64,000 nucleotides of DNA from Aquitalea aquatilis (lineage in GTDB: Bacteria > Pseudomonadota > Gammaproteobacteria > Burkholderiales > Chromobacteriaceae), in contig NZ_CP039731.1 in the NCBI RefSeq assembly GCF_005155025.1, forward strand, positions 3,534,001-3,598,000. Direction: 5' to 3'. Position numbers and translations under genes: made by a program. The notes beneath the pieces are model-generated. The model worked only from the letters and a program-made list of their open reading frames with translations, ran no database searches and was not told the DNA's origin. Each line of letters starts with the position of its first letter. The stretch's first letter is position 1. Shown piece after piece: positions 34,607 to 43,053 of the stretch.

Positions 34607-35250
34607 ATGGATCGCACCCGGTAACTACTTGCCATTGCAGCTAGCTACCGGGCGTCTCTTTTCGTCAGTATTGTTAGTTTGTGCTGCAGCGTCCCTGCTC
34701 CTCCACTACGCTCATCCTTGGTCGCTAGTATGTCCGATATCTTGTGTAAATCGGTCGTTACTCCCAGCCATTCTCACGGACCGCTTTGGCCGAGATTGAA
34801 ACCTTGGCTTCGTATCTAGGCAATGGCCGCACCTGGCCGATAACAGTCATGCTAGCGCATTGGCATGGCAAAATTTCCTGCCCTGTTTCAGATACCGATC
34901 TACACGACTATTCGCATCCAGCAACATCGCACCGACTAAACCGCTTCCCGTCAGCGTAAGCCGACACGGACGTGCCGTCCAGGGTGTTAAGCAGTGGCGT
35001 GGTCGGGCGGAATTTCGCAGTGCGGCCCGTCGCCTTTTCTTTGGGTTCTTGCTGTTGGCGAAGTATCGCAGCAAAAGAAAGTACCTCGCTGGCGGAGCAA
35101 GACCGGCGCAGTTAAATGCAGCGCTACTGGATGACCGCCCACTTGCCGACATGGAACGAGAGCAGATTTTGTATCCGCTCACGCAAAGGATGGTTTCGCT
35201 GTCGTCTGGCGCTGAACTACGCTGCTTGACCTGCGGTACGGCAGCGGGTG
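34607..35250. other. Intergenic region between autotransporter and nrdG
   Basis: About 640 bp with a probable terminator at its left end (34617-34661). Overlapping open frames on both strands around 34850-35320 are artefacts of a repeat-like segment (CTTTTCTTTGGGTTCTTGCT and the following AAAAGAAAGTACC). I see no supported gene. Confidence 0.5.
34617..34661 (+). terminator. Probable terminator of the autotransporter gene
   Basis: CCCGGTA (34617-34623) pairs with TACCGGG (34646-34652), followed by CGTCTCTTTT. The loop is long (22 nt), so this is only a moderate call. Confidence 0.45.
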
Positions 35251-35988
35251 CTAGGCTGCCCGCCAGACAAAATGCGTAAAGGATTGCTGCCAGTAATCCA
35301 GCACCGCCCTCCCCGGCCACTGTGCAGCATCAAACAAGGGCTGGCCCTTGCCATCCCGGCCCTGCTGTAAGGCGGCATGCGTCACGCCTTTGGCCTGCAG
35401 GGTGTCCGCCAGCTGAAACAGGCTGTCTGCCGTCATCACGCGCGGGTCCAGCGTGGTGCGGCATTCCAGCGCGGCACCGCTGTCCGACACCATCGCCAGT
35501 GCGATATCCAGCGCCTGCCACATCCGCGCCTCGCTGCCGGAGACGCCGCTCACCACATCCACCCCGCCGGGTGCGGCCTTGATATCAAAGCCGATCCAGT
35601 CCACCAGTCCGGCCACGGCTGCCAGCCGCTGCGGGTAAATGCCGGCAGTGTGCAGGCCGATGGCCATGCCTAGTTGGCGGGCGTCCTGCATCCACTCGGC
35701 CAGCTGCGGGGCCAGCGTGGGTTCGCCGCCGGAAAACACCACGCCATCCAGAAAGCCCACCCGTTGCGCCAGCACAGCACGAACCGCCGGCCAGTCCAGC
35801 ACACCGGCGCTGCGTGCCTGCAGCGCGGCATTGTGACAATAGCCGCAGCGCCAGGGGCAACCCGCCACAAACACCGTGGCCACCAGCCGCCCCGGCCAGT
35901 CGCAGCTGGAAAACGGCTCGATCCCGGCCAGCGGCAGCAGCACCGGGCTGGCCGGGCTGCGCGACTCAGCGATGCAGATGCTGTTCAT
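35251..35988 (-). CDS. nrdG: Anaerobic ribonucleotide reductase activating enzyme
   Basis: A 245-residue radical SAM protein. The cluster motif is CPWRCGYC (Cys44, Cys48, Cys51) after AGIEPFSSCDWPGRL, typical of NrdG of the betaproteobacterial type; FSGGEPTL follows. NrdG abstracts hydrogen from the glycyl-radical glycine of NrdD. The start at 35988 lies inside the end of the small glycyl-radical gene (23-bp overlap), so activase and its target peptide are translationally linked. A longer frame to 36030 is possible but less like the family. Confidence 0.85.
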   Translation of the reverse strand: MNSICIAESRSPASPVLLPLAGIEPFSSCDWPGRLVATVFVAGCPWRCGYCHNAALQARSAGVLDWPAVRAVLAQRVGFLDGVVFSGGEPTLAPQLAEWMQDARQLGMAIGLHTAGIYPQRLAAVAGLVDWIGFDIKAAPGGVDVVSGVSGSEARMWQALDIALAMVSDSGAALECRTTLDPRVMTADSLFQLADTLQAKGVTHAALQQGRDGKGQPLFDAAQWPGRAVLDYWQQSFTHFVWRAA

Positions 35989-36142
35989 CAAAATGCAGGC
36001 GCTCGGCAAACTCGCCCTGCTTACCCACATTAAAGGCAGAGACCGGGCGGAAATAACCCATGACGCGGGTCCAGACTTCGCAGCGGGTACGCAGGGCCGG
36101 GTCCAGCTGTTCTGCCTGTTTGATTTCGGTTTGATGGGACAT
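35966..36142 (-). CDS. Separate glycyl-radical segment of anaerobic ribonucleotide reductase
   Basis: A 58-codon gene too short for most gene callers. Its sequence RTRCEVWTRVMGYFRPVSAF corresponds to the extreme C-terminus of class III NrdD, where the glycine (here Gly29 in RVMGY) carries the radical; the KQGEFAERLHF end also fits. It has its own ribosome binding site (AGGAG seven bases before the ATG at 36142). The large NrdD reading frame ends at 36292 with its zinc motif, before this segment, and a 114-bp repeat lies between. So the reductase appears split into two polypeptides. The alternative is a single gene disrupted by the repeat, with fortuitous re-initiation. Confidence 0.75.
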   Translation of the reverse strand: MSHQTEIKQAEQLDPALRTRCEVWTRVMGYFRPVSAFNVGKQGEFAERLHFDEQHLHR

Positions 36143-36170
36143 GTTGTTCTCCTGTGAGGGTTGGGAATCA

Positions 36171-36284
36171 GGCGCGGCTAACAAAATGGCGTAGCGTCCC
36201 TGGGGCAAGGCGCGCCGCCGCAGACAGTACATGCCGTACGGCAAGGCGGCGCAACGCAGCAGCAGGCTTTTTGTTAGCCGCGCC
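36171..36284. mobile_element. GCTAACAAA-ended repeat between nrdD parts, copy B (MITE-like)
   Basis: A 114-bp element with terminal inverted repeats GGCGCGGCTAACAAAA (36171-36186) and its complement (36268-36284). The inner stem GCGCCGCC/GGCGGCGC encloses GTAC sequences, as in the copy at 29253-29349. It has no coding capacity. It starts 28 bp before the small glycyl-radical gene and ends 7 bp from the stop of the large nrdD frame. Confidence 0.7.
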
Positions 36285-36291
36285 AAGCTTT

Positions 36292-38016
36292 TCAGCAGCA
36301 AGGCACGGTGGCTGCCGTGGAGCGGGAGCGGGCCAGCAGCTCGGCATCGCACTTGGGGCAGAATTCGTGATGGCCATGCAGATAGCCGTGCTGCGGGCAC
36401 ACCGAGAAGGTGGGCGTGACCGTGATATAGGGCAGACGGAAGCGCTGCAGCGAACGGCGCACCAGCTGCTTGCAGGCGGCAGTGGAACTGATGGCTTCGG
36501 TCATGTACAGGTGCAGCACGGTGCCGCCGGTGTAGCGGCGTTGCAGCGGTTCCTGATGGCTGAGCGCGGCGAAGGGGTCGTCGGTATGCCCGGCCGGCAG
36601 TTGGCTGGAATTGGTGTAGTACGGCTTGTCGGCTGGCCCTGCCTGCAGGATGTCCGGGTAGCGCTTGCGGTCTTCACGGGCAAAGCGGTAGGTGGTGCCT
36701 TCGGCCGGGGTGGCTTCCAGGTTGTACAGATGGCCGGTGTCTTCCTGCATCTGCACCATACGGGCGCGGATGTGGTCGAGCAGATCCAGCGCCAGTTGCT
36801 GGCCGGCAGCACTGGCAATATCCTCGGCATCGCCGGTGTAATTGCGCACCAGTTCGTTGATGCCGTTTACGCCGATGGTGGAGAAGTGATTGCGCAAGGT
36901 GCCCAGATAACGCTTGGTGTAGGGATACAGCCCGTCATCCATCCAGCCCTGTACCCGCTGGCGCTTGATTTCCAGGCTGTCGCAAGCCAGGGCCAGCAGG
37001 CGGTCGGTTTCGGCCAGCAGGCCGGCCCAGTCGCCGCGGAAGCGATAGCCCAGCCGTGCACAATTAAGCGTGACCACGCCGAGCGAACCGGTTTGCTCGG
37101 CGCTGCCGAACAGTCCATTGCCGCGCTTGAGCAGTTCGCGCAAGTCCAGCTGCAGCCGGCAGCACATGGAGCGCACCATCTGCGGCTCCAGATCGGAATT
37201 GAGAAAATTCTGGAAATACGGCAGGCCGTAACGGGCGGTCAGCGCAAACAGTAGCTCGGCATTCGGGCTGTCCCAGTCGAAATCCGGGGTGATGTTGTAG
37301 GTGGGAATGGGAAAGGTAAAAGCCCGGCCATGGGCGTCGCCACTGGCCATCACCCGCAGGAAGGCGCGGTTGATCTGGTCCATTTCCGGCTGGCAGTCGC
37401 CATAGCAGAACGGCATTTCCTCGCCGGCAATCAGCGGAATCTGGCCAGCCAGGTCGGCCGGGCAGCTCCAGTCGAAGGTGAGATTGGTAAACGGCGTCTG
37501 CGTACCCCAGCGCGATGGCACGTTGAGGTTGTAGACAAACTCCTGCAGCGCCTGCTCCACCTGCTCATCGCTCAGGCCATCGCGCCGGATGAAGGGGGCC
37601 AGGTAGGTATCCACACTGGAAAACGCCTGCGCCCCGGCCCATTCGTTTTGCAGGGTGCCCAGAAAATTCACCATCTGCCCCAGTGCCGAACTCAGATGAC
37701 GCGGCGGCGCCGCCTCTACCCGGCCTGGCACGCCATTAAAGCCCTCGTGCAGCAACTGGCGCAGCGACCAGCCGGCGCAGTAGCCGGCCAGCACATCCAG
37801 ATCGTGCAGGTGAAAATCTGCCTCGCGGTGGGCGGTGGCGACGGCTGCCGGGTAGATGCCATCCAGCCAGTAGTTGGCAGTCAGCTTGCCGGCAGCATTC
37901 AGGATCATCCCACCCAGGCTGTAGCCCTGGTTGGCATTGGCAGATACGCGCCAGTCGGCGCGGCTGAGGTATTCGTCCAGCGTGGCAACCGGACTGACCA
38001 GAACAGGTTTTTTCAT
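36292..38016 (-). CDS. nrdD: Anaerobic ribonucleoside-triphosphate reductase, catalytic part
   Basis: A 574-residue class III NrdD. Family blocks: DFHLHDLDVLAGYCAGWSL (about 73-91), NVPSRWGTQTPFTNLTFDW, and near the C-terminus the zinc site CPQHGYLHGHHEFCPKC. Two parts of a typical NrdD are missing. There is no N-terminal ATP-cone (about 90 residues) before the catalytic core, and the chain stops 16 residues after the zinc site, without the glycyl-radical segment, which is encoded separately downstream. A perfect FNR-type site lies 78-91 bp upstream of the start. The ATG at 38016 is chosen; AAGG is 14 bases away, so GTG 38049 cannot be ruled out. It makes deoxynucleotides under anaerobiosis. 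Confidence 0.85.
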   Translation of the reverse strand: MKKPVLVSPVATLDEYLSRADWRVSANANQGYSLGGMILNAAGKLTANYWLDGIYPAAVATAHREADFHLHDLDVLAGYCAGWSLRQLLHEGFNGVPGRVEAAPPRHLSSALGQMVNFLGTLQNEWAGAQAFSSVDTYLAPFIRRDGLSDEQVEQALQEFVYNLNVPSRWGTQTPFTNLTFDWSCPADLAGQIPLIAGEEMPFCYGDCQPEMDQINRAFLRVMASGDAHGRAFTFPIPTYNITPDFDWDSPNAELLFALTARYGLPYFQNFLNSDLEPQMVRSMCCRLQLDLRELLKRGNGLFGSAEQTGSLGVVTLNCARLGYRFRGDWAGLLAETDRLLALACDSLEIKRQRVQGWMDDGLYPYTKRYLGTLRNHFSTIGVNGINELVRNYTGDAEDIASAAGQQLALDLLDHIRARMVQMQEDTGHLYNLEATPAEGTTYRFAREDRKRYPDILQAGPADKPYYTNSSQLPAGHTDDPFAALSHQEPLQRRYTGGTVLHLYMTEAISSTAACKQLVRRSLQRFRLPYITVTPTFSVCPQHGYLHGHHEFCPKCDAELLARSRSTAATVPCC

Positions 38017-38093
38017 AACAATATGTAGTGCCTTAAATTTTTCAAACACTATATATTGATTTCAGGCTTGCAAAAGTCACAGCTGAAAAAGGC

Positions 38094-38107
38094 TTGATAC
38101 GGATCAA
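38094..38107 (-). promoter_or_regulatory. FNR/Anr-type box upstream of nrdD
   Basis: TTGATACGGATCAA matches the TTGAT-N4-ATCAA consensus exactly. An AT-rich TATATA/TATAGT segment lies at about 38048-38055, a plausible -10 for the nrdD transcript. Confidence 0.75.
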
Positions 38108-38286
38108 GTGCCGCCTCAGCCGGCCAGACAGACCAGGCGGCCGCCCGCTTTGCATGCCGCTGTCGTGTAGGGATTGCCCTACAGGACTACAGCATTTTTC
38201 CTGACAGAAAAATCCGCAGCCTCCCGATACCCCTGCTGTCATCCACTTTTTACAATTCAGTCATCACCATTTAAACAGGAGTGGTC

Positions 38287-39393
38287 ATGGCTGAAACGAA
38301 CGCAAGCGACATCCTGGTCCGCTTCAAGAACGTACAAAAGAGCTACGACGGCGAGACCCTGATCGTGAAGGATCTCAATCTGGACATCCGCAAGGGCGAA
38401 TTCCTTACCCTGCTGGGTCCGTCCGGCTCCGGCAAGACCACCAGCCTGATGATGCTGGCCGGCTTCGAAACCCCGACCGCCGGCGAGATCATGCTGGGCG
38501 AGCGTTCGCTCAACCGCGTACCGCCGCACAAGCGCGACATCGGCATGGTGTTCCAGAACTACGCGCTGTTTCCGCACATGACCGTGGCCGAGAACCTGGC
38601 CTTCCCGCTGAAAGTGCGCGGCATGGACAAGACCGATGTCACCGAACGGGTGAAACGCGCCCTGTCCATGGTGCAGCTGGACAAGTTTGCCAACCGCTAC
38701 CCCGGCCAGATGTCCGGCGGACAGCAACAGCGTGTGGCCCTGGCCCGTGCGCTGGTGTTCGAACCGCAACTGGTACTGATGGACGAACCGCTGGGCGCAC
38801 TGGACAAGCAGCTGCGCGAACACATGCAGATGGAAATCAAGCATCTGCACGAACGCCTGGGCGTGACCGTGGTGTACGTGACCCACGACCAGAGCGAAGC
38901 GCTGACCATGTCCGACCGCGTGGCGGTGTTCCATCAGGGTGAAATCCAGCAGATCGACAGCCCGCAAGGCCTGTACGAGCATCCGCGCAATACCTTTGTT
39001 GCCAACTTCATCGGTGAAAACAACCGCCTGCACGGCAAGCTGCTCAGCCGCGATGGCGAGCGCTGTACCGTGGGCCTGGAAAACGGCGAGCGCGTGGAGG
39101 CCATGGCCGTGCATGACGCGGCCCCCGGCCAGCCGGTATCGCTGTCCATCCGCCCGGAACGTATCAATCTGAATGTGGCACAGGAGCAGAACCGCTTCTC
39201 CGGCCGCGTGCGCGAATTCATCTACCTGGGCGACCACGTGCGCATCCGCATGGAAGCCTGTGGCAACTCCAGTTTCATCGTCAAACAGCCAATCGCCACA
39301 CTCGACCCCAAGCTGGCAGTGGGCGACGTGATTTCGCTGGGCTGGAATGTAGAACACGTAAGAGCGCTCGATCCCGTCGAACTGGCCGAGTGA
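38287..39393 (+). CDS. potA: PotA-type ABC transporter ATPase
   Basis: A 368-residue ABC ATPase: Walker [10 protein letters not shown] (residues 44-52), signature [10 protein letters not shown], Walker B LVLMDEP, switch His in THDQSEA, and a C-terminal TOBE domain (about 280-365). This is the spermidine/putrescine (PotA/YdcT) group. AGGAG precedes the ATG at 38287; a GTG six bases upstream is rejected. It is followed by binding protein and two permease genes, giving a complete importer. Substrate by family: polyamine, GABA/aminovalerate or related amine. Confidence 0.88.
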   Translation: MAETNASDILVRFKNVQKSYDGETLIVKDLNLDIRKGEFLTLLGPSGSGKTTSLMMLAGFETPTAGEIMLGERSLNRVPPHKRDIGMVFQNYALFPHMTVAENLAFPLKVRGMDKTDVTERVKRALSMVQLDKFANRYPGQMSGGQQQRVALARALVFEPQLVLMDEPLGALDKQLREHMQMEIKHLHERLGVTVVYVTHDQSEALTMSDRVAVFHQGEIQQIDSPQGLYEHPRNTFVANFIGENNRLHGKLLSRDGERCTVGLENGERVEAMAVHDAAPGQPVSLSIRPERINLNVAQEQNRFSGRVREFIYLGDHVRIRMEACGNSSFIVKQPIATLDPKLAVGDVISLGWNVEHVRALDPVELAE

Positions 39394-39454
39394 GTGCGTG
39401 CAAGTGAGTAGCGTGTAGTAGCTGTAGTCTCAAAACAATATGGAGATCTATCAA

Positions 39455-40492
39455 ATGAAGAAATGCATGAAAGCTCTTTCGCTGGCCGTGGTTGCCGCTT
39501 GCTGTGCTCAGACTACCCTGGCCGGTGACTTGACCGTGATTTCCTTTGGCGGTGCCAACAAGGCGGCCCAGGAAAAGGCTTACTACGCTCCCTTCACCAA
39601 GGCTACCGGCGTCAAGGTAGTGGGCGGCGAATACAACGGCGAAATGGCCAAGGTCAAGGCCATGGTCGACACCAAGAGCGTGTCCTGGGACGTGCTGGAA
39701 GTGGAATCCCCGGAGCTGGCTCGCGGTTGCGATGAAGGCATGTTCGAAAAGCTGGACTACAGCAAGATCGGCAACAAGGCCGACTTCGTATCGGGCGCAG
39801 CCCAGTCCTGCGGCGTGGGCATCTTTGTATGGTCCACCGTGCTGGCCTACAACGCCGACAAGCTGAAAGTTGGCCCGAGCGGCTGGAAGGATTTCTGGGA
39901 TGTGAAGAAATTCCCGGGCAAGCGCGGCATGCGCAAGGGTGCCAAGTACACCCTGGAAGTAGCACTGATGGCTGACGGCGTAGCGCCGAAAGACGTGTAC
40001 AAGGTACTGGCCACCCCGGCTGGTGTGGACCGCGCCTTCAAGAAGCTGGACCAGTTGAAGCCGAACATCCAGTGGTGGGAAGCCGGTGCACAGCCGCCGC
40101 AGTATCTGGTATCCGGCGACGTGGTGATGAGCTCGGCCTACAACGGCCGTATCGCCAACACCCAGAAGGAAGGCAAGAACCTGAAGATCGTCTGGGCCGG
40201 TGGCATGTATGACTTCGACTCCTGGGCTATCCCGAAGGGCTCGCCGAACAAGGACGCTGCACTGAAGTTCATCGCCTTCGCCAGCAAGCCGGAAAACCAG
40301 AAGGTGTACTCGCAGAATATCGCCTACGGCCCGACCAACAAGAAAGCCGTACCGCTGCTGGACCCGAAACTGGTGGCTGATCTGCCGACCGCCCCGCAGA
40401 ACATCAAGAGCGGCGTAGCCGTGGATGTGGCTTTCTGGGCTGACTTCGGCGAATCGCTGGAACAACGCTTCAACGCCTGGGCTGCCAAATAA
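39455..40492 (+). CDS. Periplasmic substrate-binding protein of the PotD/YdcS group
   Basis: A 345-residue protein with a signal peptide (MKKCMKALSLAVVAACC..., cleavage after TTLA near residue 23). The mature part is a class II solute-binding protein of the polyamine-type, starting GDLTVISFGGANKAAQEKAY. It delivers substrate to the permeases encoded after it. The ATG at 39455 has GGAG nine bases upstream; 39440 would add five residues. A perfect 10-bp hairpin and a palindromic repeat follow before the permeases, which may keep binding-protein mRNA more abundant. Confidence 0.88.
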   Translation: MKKCMKALSLAVVAACCAQTTLAGDLTVISFGGANKAAQEKAYYAPFTKATGVKVVGGEYNGEMAKVKAMVDTKSVSWDVLEVESPELARGCDEGMFEKLDYSKIGNKADFVSGAAQSCGVGIFVWSTVLAYNADKLKVGPSGWKDFWDVKKFPGKRGMRKGAKYTLEVALMADGVAPKDVYKVLATPAGVDRAFKKLDQLKPNIQWWEAGAQPPQYLVSGDVVMSSAYNGRIANTQKEGKNLKIVWAGGMYDFDSWAIPKGSPNKDAALKFIAFASKPENQKVYSQNIAYGPTNKKAVPLLDPKLVADLPTAPQNIKSGVAVDVAFWADFGESLEQRFNAWAAK

Positions 40493-40511
40493 GCAGCTGT
40501 AACACGCATGA

Positions 40512-40539
40512 CTGCTGCCGGTACTGATGCCGGCAGCAG
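40512..40539 (+). terminator. Hairpin after the binding-protein gene
   Basis: CTGCTGCCGG (40512-40521) pairs with CCGGCAGCAG (40530-40539), loop of eight. There is no long T-run, so partial termination or mRNA stabilisation inside the operon is more likely than full termination. Confidence 0.55.
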
Positions 40540-40574
40540 ACCCACCCCCTTAAAAATCATTCATAGTCTGCTGC

Positions 40575-40672
40575 GCTTCGGCGATGCTGCGTTAAAAACG
40601 CCTGCGGAATGCTCATTTACTGCATGTAAACTGCGCTTCCTTAGCCGTTTTCGCCTTGCCTCGCTCTAGCTC
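40575..40672. repeat. Long imperfect palindromic intergenic repeat
   Basis: Two arms of about 40 bp (left with GCGTTAAAAACGCC and GGAATGCTCATTTAC, right with GTAAACTGCGCTTCC and CGTTTTCGCC) flank TGCAT at about 40622. The right arm is an imperfect reverse complement of the left. I recall similar 'CTCATTTAC...GTAAACT' palindromes in other proteobacterial intergenic regions. It lies between binding-protein and permease genes. Confidence 0.6.
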
Positions 40673-40745
40673 GCGAGACTCTGAACCGGTTTTTGGGGTT
40701 CATCCCCAGGGGGTTTTACCCCTTACCTGATCCGGAGCCGGAAGA

Positions 40746-42014
40746 ATGACCGCTTCCTCTGCACCCACCACCGCTATCGCAGCCACCCTGCCGGAGGCCG
40801 GCCGTTCTCTGAAACAGAAACTGGCCCGCGCCGAGCGCATGAACAAATTCAAGTCCCAGCTGCTGATCCTGCCGCTGGTACTGTTTATCCTGCTGGTGTT
40901 TGTGCTACCCATTACCAGCCTGCTATTCAAGAGCGTCAACAACCCGGAAGTGGTTGATGCCATGCCGCACACGGTCAAGGCCATCTCCGGCTGGAGCGGC
41001 CGCGCCCTGCCACCGGAAACCGTTTATGCCGCTGCCGCACAGGATATCCAGCAAGCACACGACAACCAGAAGCTGGGTGACCTGGGCAAGCGCCTGAACA
41101 TGGAAGTGGCCGGCTACCGCAGCCTGCTCAACAAGACTGCCCGCGCCCTGCCGATGGACCCGGCCCCCAAATCCTACAAGGAAGCGCTGACCAATCTGGA
41201 CGAGCGCTGGGGTGACCCCGCCTACTGGCAGGCCATCCGCCGCAACACCAGCAGCCAGACCCCGTTCTACCTGCTGGCATCGATGGACCACCGTATCGAC
41301 GATCTAGGTGAAATCAGCCGCTCCTCGCCGGATCAGGCCATTTACCTGGACATCTTCACCCGTACTTTCTGGATGAGCCTGGTGGTCACCGCCATCGCGC
41401 TGGCCCTGGCTTACCCGCTGGCCTATCTGCTGGTCAACCTGCCCACCCGCACCAGCAACCTGCTGATGATTCTGGTATTGCTGCCGTTCTGGACCTCGGT
41501 CCTGGTACGCGTTGCCGCCTGGATCGTGCTGCTGCAATCGGGCGGTCTGATCAACTCCACCCTGGAATGGCTGGGCCTCATCGATCATCCGCTGCAACTG
41601 GTGTTCAACCGCACCGGCGTGTACATCTCCATGGTGCACATCCTGCTGCCCTTCATGATCCTGCCCATCTACAGCGTGATGAAAGGCATCTCCCCCAGCT
41701 ATATGAAAGCCGCCATCTCGCTGGGCTGTCACCCGTTTGCCAGCTTCTGGCGCGTGTACTTCCCGCAGACCGTGGCCGGCATCAGCGCCGGGGCCTTGCT
41801 GGTGTTCATCCTGTCCATCGGCTACTACATCACCCCGGCCTTGCTGGGCAGCCCGAACGACCAGATGGTGAGCTACTTCGTGGCCTTCTACACCAACACC
41901 TCGATCAACTGGGGCATGGCAACCGCACTGGGCGGCCTGCTGCTGGCAGCCACCATGATCCTGTACATCGTTTACAACTGGCTGGTGGGCGCCAAGAGCC
42001 TGCGCCTGGGCTGA
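40746..42014 (+). CDS. ABC permease, PotB type with large periplasmic insert
   Basis: A 422-residue binding-protein-dependent permease. TM1 is at about 37-60. A long hydrophilic stretch (about 60-205) is probably periplasmic, and the remaining TM segments follow from about 210, with the EAA-like loop in SPSYMKAAISLGCHPFASFW near residue 320. PotB/YdcU is about 300 residues, so the insert is the unusual feature; similar long permeases occur in GABA/aminovalerate importers (family recollection). The next gene is the second permease, 28 bp downstream. Confidence 0.85.
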   Translation: MTASSAPTTAIAATLPEAGRSLKQKLARAERMNKFKSQLLILPLVLFILLVFVLPITSLLFKSVNNPEVVDAMPHTVKAISGWSGRALPPETVYAAAAQDIQQAHDNQKLGDLGKRLNMEVAGYRSLLNKTARALPMDPAPKSYKEALTNLDERWGDPAYWQAIRRNTSSQTPFYLLASMDHRIDDLGEISRSSPDQAIYLDIFTRTFWMSLVVTAIALALAYPLAYLLVNLPTRTSNLLMILVLLPFWTSVLVRVAAWIVLLQSGGLINSTLEWLGLIDHPLQLVFNRTGVYISMVHILLPFMILPIYSVMKGISPSYMKAAISLGCHPFASFWRVYFPQTVAGISAGALLVFILSIGYYITPALLGSPNDQMVSYFVAFYTNTSINWGMATALGGLLLAATMILYIVYNWLVGAKSLRLG

Positions 42015-42042
42015 TCCTCACCCTTTCCCGGAGACATAAAAC

Positions 42043-42861
42043 ATGCTGAACCCGACCATGTCGCCCATCGAAAAGGTGTGGCACTACGTACTGCGCATCA
42101 CCAGCGGCCTGACCTTGCTCTTCCTGATCATGCCGGTGCTGGTCATCATCCCGCTGTCCTTCAACGAAGGCTCTTTCCTGGTGTACCCGCTGACCGGCTT
42201 CTCCTTCCGCTGGTATCAGGACCTGTTCAGCGCACCGGAATGGATCCGCTCGCTGCAGAACAGCATGATCGTGGCCCCGGCCGCCACCGTGCTGGCCATG
42301 GTACTGGGTACGCTGGCGTCCATCGGCCTCACCCGTGGTGAATTCCGTGGCAAGGGCATCATCATGTTCCTGCTGATCTCGCCCATGGTGGTGCCGGTGG
42401 TGATCGTCGGTGTGGCCAGCTACCTGTTCTTTGCCCCGCTGGGCATGGACAACAGCTATACCACGCTGATCCTGGAACATGCAGCGCTGGGTGTGCCCTT
42501 TGTCATCATTACCGTGACGGCCACCCTGCAAGGCTACAACCACAACCTGACCCGCGCTGCGGCCAATCTGGGTGCATCGCCCATCACCACCTTCTTCCGC
42601 ATCACCTTGCCGCTGATCGCACCGGGGGTGATTTCCGGCGCGCTGTTTGCCTTTGCCACCTCGTTTGACGAAGTGGTGGTGACCCTGTTCCTGGCCGGTC
42701 CGGAACAAGCCACCCTGCCACGGCAGATGTTCAGCGGCATCCGCGAAAACCTCAGCCCCACCATTGCAGCGGCGGCTACCCTGCTGATCGGCTTCTCCAT
42801 CCTGCTGCTGCTGACGCTGGAATGGCTGCGCGGCCGCAGCGAGCGCCTGCGTACCAGCTGA
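42043..42861 (+). CDS. potC: ABC permease, PotC type
   Basis: A 272-residue permease with six predicted TM segments and the EAA loop (AAANLGASPITTFFRITLPLIAPG, near residues 170-195, shown here only as a landmark). It pairs with the preceding long permease. GGAG precedes the ATG. It is the last gene of the importer operon; a terminator follows 43 bp downstream. Confidence 0.87.
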   Translation: MLNPTMSPIEKVWHYVLRITSGLTLLFLIMPVLVIIPLSFNEGSFLVYPLTGFSFRWYQDLFSAPEWIRSLQNSMIVAPAATVLAMVLGTLASIGLTRGEFRGKGIIMFLLISPMVVPVVIVGVASYLFFAPLGMDNSYTTLILEHAALGVPFVIITVTATLQGYNHNLTRAAANLGASPITTFFRITLPLIAPGVISGALFAFATSFDEVVVTLFLAGPEQATLPRQMFSGIRENLSPTIAAAATLLIGFSILLLLTLEWLRGRSERLRTS

Positions 42862-42904
42862 GTCTGACCATTTCCTCATCTGCTCCATCCATTGCAGAGC
42901 ATTG

Positions 42905-42937
42905 CAGGCCGGCCCTAACAGGTCGGCCTGATTTTTA
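42905..42937 (+). terminator. Terminator of the PotABCD-type operon
   Basis: CAGGCCG (42905-42911) pairs with CGGCCTG (42924-42930), extended by CC/GG with a bulge, followed by ATTTTTAT. Confidence 0.75.
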
Positions 42938-43053
42938 TCAAGCAATCGCTATTTAATGCCCCGGCAAAACCGCTATGGCTTGTAATCCTCGGCCAGCAGC
43001 ATACTATTCAGATAGTCTGCGTACATTGCGCCCATTCCTCTGCCCGTTTGTTT

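Noticed and set aside
34847-35320. Overlapping open frames of 139 and 157 codons on opposite strands
   Set aside because: No domain, no ribosome site and no known-looking protein; the Arg/Ala/Phe-rich pattern comes from a repeat-like intergenic segment.
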